Assembly: GCA_009829735.1 (NCBI GenBank)
Contig: CM020618.1
Coordinates: 13,746,568-13,810,567 of the forward strand
Length of the DNA: 64,000 nucleotides
Direction of reading: 5' to 3'
Origin: Pyropia yezoensis
Taxonomy: Eukaryota; Rhodophyta; Bangiophyceae; Bangiales; Bangiaceae
Position numbers and translations under genes: made by a program. Positions within the stretch are counted from its first letter, which is position 1. Each line of letters starts with the position of its first letter. The notes under the pieces are model-generated. The model was given only the letters and a program-made list of their open reading frames with translations. It was not told where the DNA came from and searched no databases. This document shows, piece after piece, positions 60,283 through 64,000 of the stretch.

Positions 60283-61311
60283 TCACCAAAGCTCATGGGG
60301 GGGGGGCGGAATGATAGGCACCGGCGCCACGCTAGGCATCACGACGTCCGCCAGCACGTCCGTGGTGCAGGGCAGGCCCGGGAGATCCACGCTTTCCCGC
60401 AGGTACACACGGCCAGCGCCGCCCTCTGGGCGGTACTCGCAGCGCAAGGCGCGCCGCTCGTCTAGGGTTTCCTTGAGGAATGCCTACACCGCGTACTGAT
60501 CGATCCACAGCACGCGTAGAAGCTCGAGGGCTGCCCCCAAGACGTGGCGCAGCGTGTCGTCCCCGTTGCACAGCGCCGCATAGTCGGCGTCGGCGAGGAT
60601 GTCCACCAAGGCTTGAGGGATGAGCCACAGAATCTTTTTCGGTACGACGGACCCCGCCAGCACGACGGCAACGTTCAGCAGCCACGAACTGGACAAGGCG
60701 GCTGCGGCCCCGTTTTCTGGCCGGTCGGACTGGAGCAGATTACCGCGGAGGGAGACGACGTCGTGGAGTGCCACGGGCATGCCGTACGGAACCTCCACCT
60801 GGTACCACTACAAGGGAAGCGCCGGACACAGGGCAGTGAGTTTGTCGTGCGACATGGACACACACTCGACCTGGGAGGCACACACCAGTACCCGGTGCTT
60901 GCGACGGAAGAAGCGCTCGAGGTGGGCGGCACTTTCCTTGTACTCGAGCGCCTCGCGGACCGCCGTCGGGATGTCGCCCGGGTAGTTGTCCGGGTCAAAG
61001 GACGGCAGGCTACCTACCGGCAGGTTGGCCTTGTCGCAGACGTGCTGCATGACCATCGAATCCACCCGCTCTGACGGAGTGTGCAAGAACAGCCCGTCGG
61101 TTGCCACGCCATTGGACGGTACCGGCGCGGCCAAAGGGAAGAGGGACGTGAATAGCGACCACGCAAAAAAGGCGACGTGCGTCGGCAGAGTCGCCCAGCG
61201 GTCGCGAGCACGGCAGTCGCGCAGGGCCGCGGTCCACGACGGGCCGCGAGCGGCGGGGGGGGCGGCCATCATGGGCATAGCAGGGGAGTTGGGCGCGTCT
61301 TGGTTCTCCAT
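60283..61311 (-). pseudogene. Unknown 342-codon frame interrupted by two TAG codons
   Basis: From ATG 61311 (MENQDAPNSPAMPMMAAPPA) one minus frame runs to TGA at 60283 and is broken only by TAG at 60808 and 60484. The sequence between is non-repetitive and protein-like: RWATLPTHVAFFAWSLFTSL, SLPSFDPDNYPGDIPTAVRE and HLERFFRRKHRVLVCASQVE before the first TAG, VALHDVVSLRGNLLQ and KKILWLIPQALVDILADADY after it, then LKETLDERRALRCEYRPEGG. No family was recognised and no membrane protein is evident. The first TAG ends a pyrimidine-rich acceptor-like stretch (CTTCCCTTGTAG), so a 63-nt in-frame intron starting GTCGAG is conceivable there; the second has no such context. It may be a decayed gene of a repeated family. 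Confidence 0.45.
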
Positions 61312-62916
61312 CAGGGCCGGATGCCGGGCGGAAGGCACCGGCGATGTGGGGGAGGGGGGGGTGGGGGGGGGGGGGGCACGCGGGGAAACAATCGAGGGGC
61401 GGGGGTCGCGGTGAGGCGGGACTGGGGAACGGGCAAGAGGTGCCTGGACGACAGGGGTGGAGCACACTTGTGAGGCCCGCCTGTCTCTTTGCCGTGAGGG
61501 CGTGTGCGGGGCGGGCGGTGGGTGGGGGAGCCTGCGACGACCCCGTGCCGAGGCACACCCGCGGCAGGGCTTTAATAGCCCGCGGGGATAGAAGGGGGTG
61601 GGGCAGGATTATGATGAGGGCGCGGCGGCCCTGGCGGGTGGGCGCGGGGAAGGGCGCAACCACCAACAGTGTGGGTGCGGGTTTGGTTGAGTCGGAGGCT
61701 GCCTGTGCACAGGCGGGTGTCACAGAGAGTGCTTCCGTAAGGGCGGATCGGCTACACTTGCGCCCCTCCAGGAGGACGCTCCTCGACCACGCACAGCACC
61801 CTCCTGTGCGTGACCATTTTTTTCACGCCACGCGTTTGTCCACCTTGCCCGCGGGCCCCGCCCATGGTAGAGTGAGGAGGGGAGCTGCAGGGCCCGGGCA
61901 CGCCCGCCCGCACCATGCGCTGCAGGGTGCTGGCCGCGGCCGCCCCCAATACTAGTCAAGCCCCCCCTTCACCCGCCATGGGCGGCTGGGGATTAGTGCG
62001 AAGCCGCGCGCCCCCGGCGCCGCGAGGCACATACCTGGGCCGTCCGCAGTGCTCGACAAGCGCACCCATCATCCGTCACGGGCAAAAAAAACCGGGACGG
62101 GGTGCGCCTCCAATGATGGTTGTGAGAGAAGTGCCGGGCGGGGCGCTCTGCGGGAAGCGTCTAACTCCGGGGGCGAGTTGTGTGTGGGTGGGGGTGGGGA
62201 CCAGGCCGCCCCAGGCGGCTGAGGCGACATGCTCTATGTGTGTGCAACGGCCCCCCCGCGACAAGGGCCAGCACTGTATGCCTCCCACTGCAGCCGGGCC
62301 CCACATTGGTTGGCAGTATCGGCGATCGTGACCGTGTCGCCGCTGAGGTGCAAAGAGATGCGATTTGTGGCCGTGTGCTCGCGTTTTTACCGTGCGCATT
62401 GCGACGCGCGCTCGAGCCGCGCGCATGTGGACCGATTGACGATCCACGTACAGTGTGCGTGTGGGGCCTGTCCTCAGCCTCCCAGGACGCGGGTGCGCGG
62501 GTGGCCTGTAAAGCCGCGTTTTTGGACGGTGCATGGGAGAGAGGGTTCCAGAGCTCCATTGACAACAGACTCACGCGAGACCAGCACGGACGCGCGCCCG
62601 ATGATGTGGAAGCAAGCGCTGCTTGCTCGGGCACCCATACGCGACCCCCCCCCCCCCCCCCTCCCCGTGTCAGTCGGAGGCGGGCGTGGGAGCGTGCCCC
62701 GGACGCCCCTTTGCCTTCTCCAGGGGCCCCGTCCCACAGAGACGGGTAATTTCGTACCATCCAATCAGGGTGTGGCTTTGCTTTTCACGTGGCGCGTCTC
62801 GTCGCCCGCTGTGGTGCACCAGGGCCAACGGGGGGGTACAATTTCGACGCGGGTGCCACACCAAGCCGTTGTGGTAACAGGCCTCGGCCATTGCACACGG
62901 GCGGTACCACCTGCCG
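61312..62916. other. Upstream region of the minus-strand unknown frame, no confident gene
   Basis: The first 150 bases are CT-rich on the minus strand, like gene leaders here. A plus frame at 62180..62749 has a varied stretch (VGSIGDRDRVAAEVQRDAIC, then ALRRALEPRACGPIDDPRTV) that may be coding, without recognised domain. A CCAATCAGG motif occurs at about 62760. Confidence 0.35.
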
Positions 62917-63120
62917 ATGGACACGTGGGGCACGGGGAATCGCGGTCTGTAGATACGACCCTCACCCACCCCTCAGCCGCTGCAATGGACACGTGGGGCT
63001 CGGGGAATCGCGGTTTGTAGATACGACCCTCACCCACCCCTCAGCCGCTGCAATGGACACGTGGGGCACGGGGAATCGCGGTTTGTAGATACGACCCTCA
63101 CCCACCCATCAGCCGCTGCT
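62917..63120. repeat. Three tandem copies of a 68-bp unit
   Basis: The unit ATGGACACGTGGGGCACGGG...CCCCTCAGCCGCTGCA starts at 62917, 62985 and 63053, with one or two differences per copy. 68 is not a multiple of three, so it is not a coding repeat. Each unit contains CACGTG, an E/G-box core. Confidence 0.9.
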
Positions 63121-63146
63121 GTGGTCCCCGGGGATGGGGGGCGGGC

Positions 63147-63180
<34 letters not shown>

Positions 63181-64000
63181 ATCCCCCACGCTTCCCGCCC
63201 CGTCCCGCCCGAGGGCCGCCTTGCTTTGCCATCATGGCATGATGTCGTCGAGATTATTTACACACGGTGCGGACGCACGGTCCACACAACCCCCCACTCC
63301 ACCCCACCCTTCGGCCCTGCGCGTGTGCCCGGCCGATGACATTTAATCAGGAACGGGCCAACTCTTTCGCTAGAAGACGCCGTGTCCGGCTGGGCCCCTC
63401 CACACCGCCCCGCCTCAACCTCCCCCCCACCAACGTCGCCGCCCCATCACGCCCAGTAAAGAGTACCTGTTTGCGGACGTCTGGCTTGCTACCCCATGAA
63501 GCAGCGTGAAGCACAGCAGCTCAGGACACAAAAAAACGCGCATAAAACCGGATAACTCATAGCGCTTCTTATGGTCAAGGGGTCCTCTGTTTCTCTTGCG
63601 CCAGTCTGTCTCCAGGTACCCGTTGGTGCCTGTCTGGCGCGTCTCTCTGCGCATTTTCTCGGTGTTGTGGAGAGTTTTCAACCAATGAGACACACCCGTT
63701 CTGACCCAGATGTCCGCCCTTAACTGGGTTGCCGCACACTCCCTCCCACCGACCTAACCGCCCCGTCTGTGTAGCCACAGCCCGGCCCCGCCACCGCCAT
63801 CACAGCCCGACCCCGCACCTCGGAGGATCCCCCGTGGCGGTGCGCACGTCCTTGACCGAGGGCGTGACACGGCTGGCCATTTGCGATCACGATAACTCTC
63901 GGCTACACCGCGCTCTCGCGATGCGCGGCAGGCTGTTGCGCGGTCGTCGCCGCCTGTGGAACGGCTGGCAGCGGAACGGCCTCGTGCAGGGGAGCATCAG
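63121..64000. other. Right end of window, no gene recognised
   Basis: It opens with a run of 32 C (63148..63179). The remainder is of mixed composition with short frames only. A TTATTTACAC and an ATTTAATC stretch (63255, 63341) are the most A/T-rich points. The plus strand near 63830..64000 could be the start of something continuing beyond the window, but no motif supports it. Confidence 0.4.

Noticed and set aside
18338..61311. Genome-wide reassignment of TAG to an amino acid
   Set aside because: Apparently ordinary genes in the same window (pseudokinase, lipase, 26-kb gene) end in TAG at sensible places.
1..64000. CRISPR arrays, bacterial operons or ribosome-binding sites
   Set aside because: No spaced direct repeats of CRISPR type were seen. 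The GT-AG introns, intron-containing tRNA and gene families show that this is nuclear eukaryotic DNA.

Overview
This is nuclear DNA from a eukaryote. Genes lie singly on both strands, a few are split by GT-AG introns, and several have long pyrimidine-rich leaders. The DNA is very G+C-rich, and most proteins carry long Gly, Ala, Pro or Ser runs between short conserved islands. This style, the scarcity of introns and a tRNA gene with an extra D-loop intron fit a bangiophyte red alga (Porphyra/Pyropia type). That placement is inference; a GC-rich green alga is the main alternative.

Layout. At 2.4-5.3 kb (minus) lies a two-exon TKL-type protein kinase with degenerate EF-hands. It is divergent from a short FHA-domain gene at 5.7-6.4 kb. 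At 8.6-12.6 kb (plus) is a two-exon voltage-gated potassium channel with a cyclic-nucleotide-binding domain. After 2.8 kb of homopolymer-rich DNA comes a small protein ending in a Cip/Kip/KRP-like CDK-inhibitor motif (15.4-16.6 kb). At 17.8-20.8 kb are two broken loci: a frameshifted histone deacetylase 5' fragment, and a Crinkler/RHS-like NTPase-nuclease gene interrupted by four in-frame TAG codons. Next come a DUF676-type lipase with a reading-frame break (21.5-23.5 kb), a CBM48 protein with a C-terminal membrane helix (24.0-25.0 kb), and two divergent low-complexity proteins (26.1-32.7 kb).

At 33.4 kb is a tRNA-Arg(CCU) gene with two introns, beside an FG-GAP-repeat gene remnant that ends at a 32-bp palindrome. 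A 2046-residue Ala/Gly-rich protein resembling Mediator subunit MED12 fills 34.2-40.3 kb. A PH-domain AGC-type pseudokinase (43.0-46.0 kb) and a monoacylglycerol-lipase-like hydrolase (47.7-49.0 kb) follow. From about 49 kb to the end the window is repeat-rich and gene-poor. It holds a decayed Copia pol fragment next to a broken GATA zinc-finger gene, a dispersed repeat with copies on both sides of them, several tandem arrays, and an unknown minus-strand frame (60.3-61.3 kb) also interrupted only by TAG codons.

The genes do not form one pathway. Several are regulators: kinase, pseudokinase, CDK inhibitor, Mediator and HDAC remnant. Start codons are usually the first in-frame ATG after a pyrimidine-rich leader and are approximate. 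Because the DNA has few A/T-containing stop codons, very long spurious ORFs occur on both strands. I accepted only frames carrying a recognisable domain, a conserved motif or a coherent start context.
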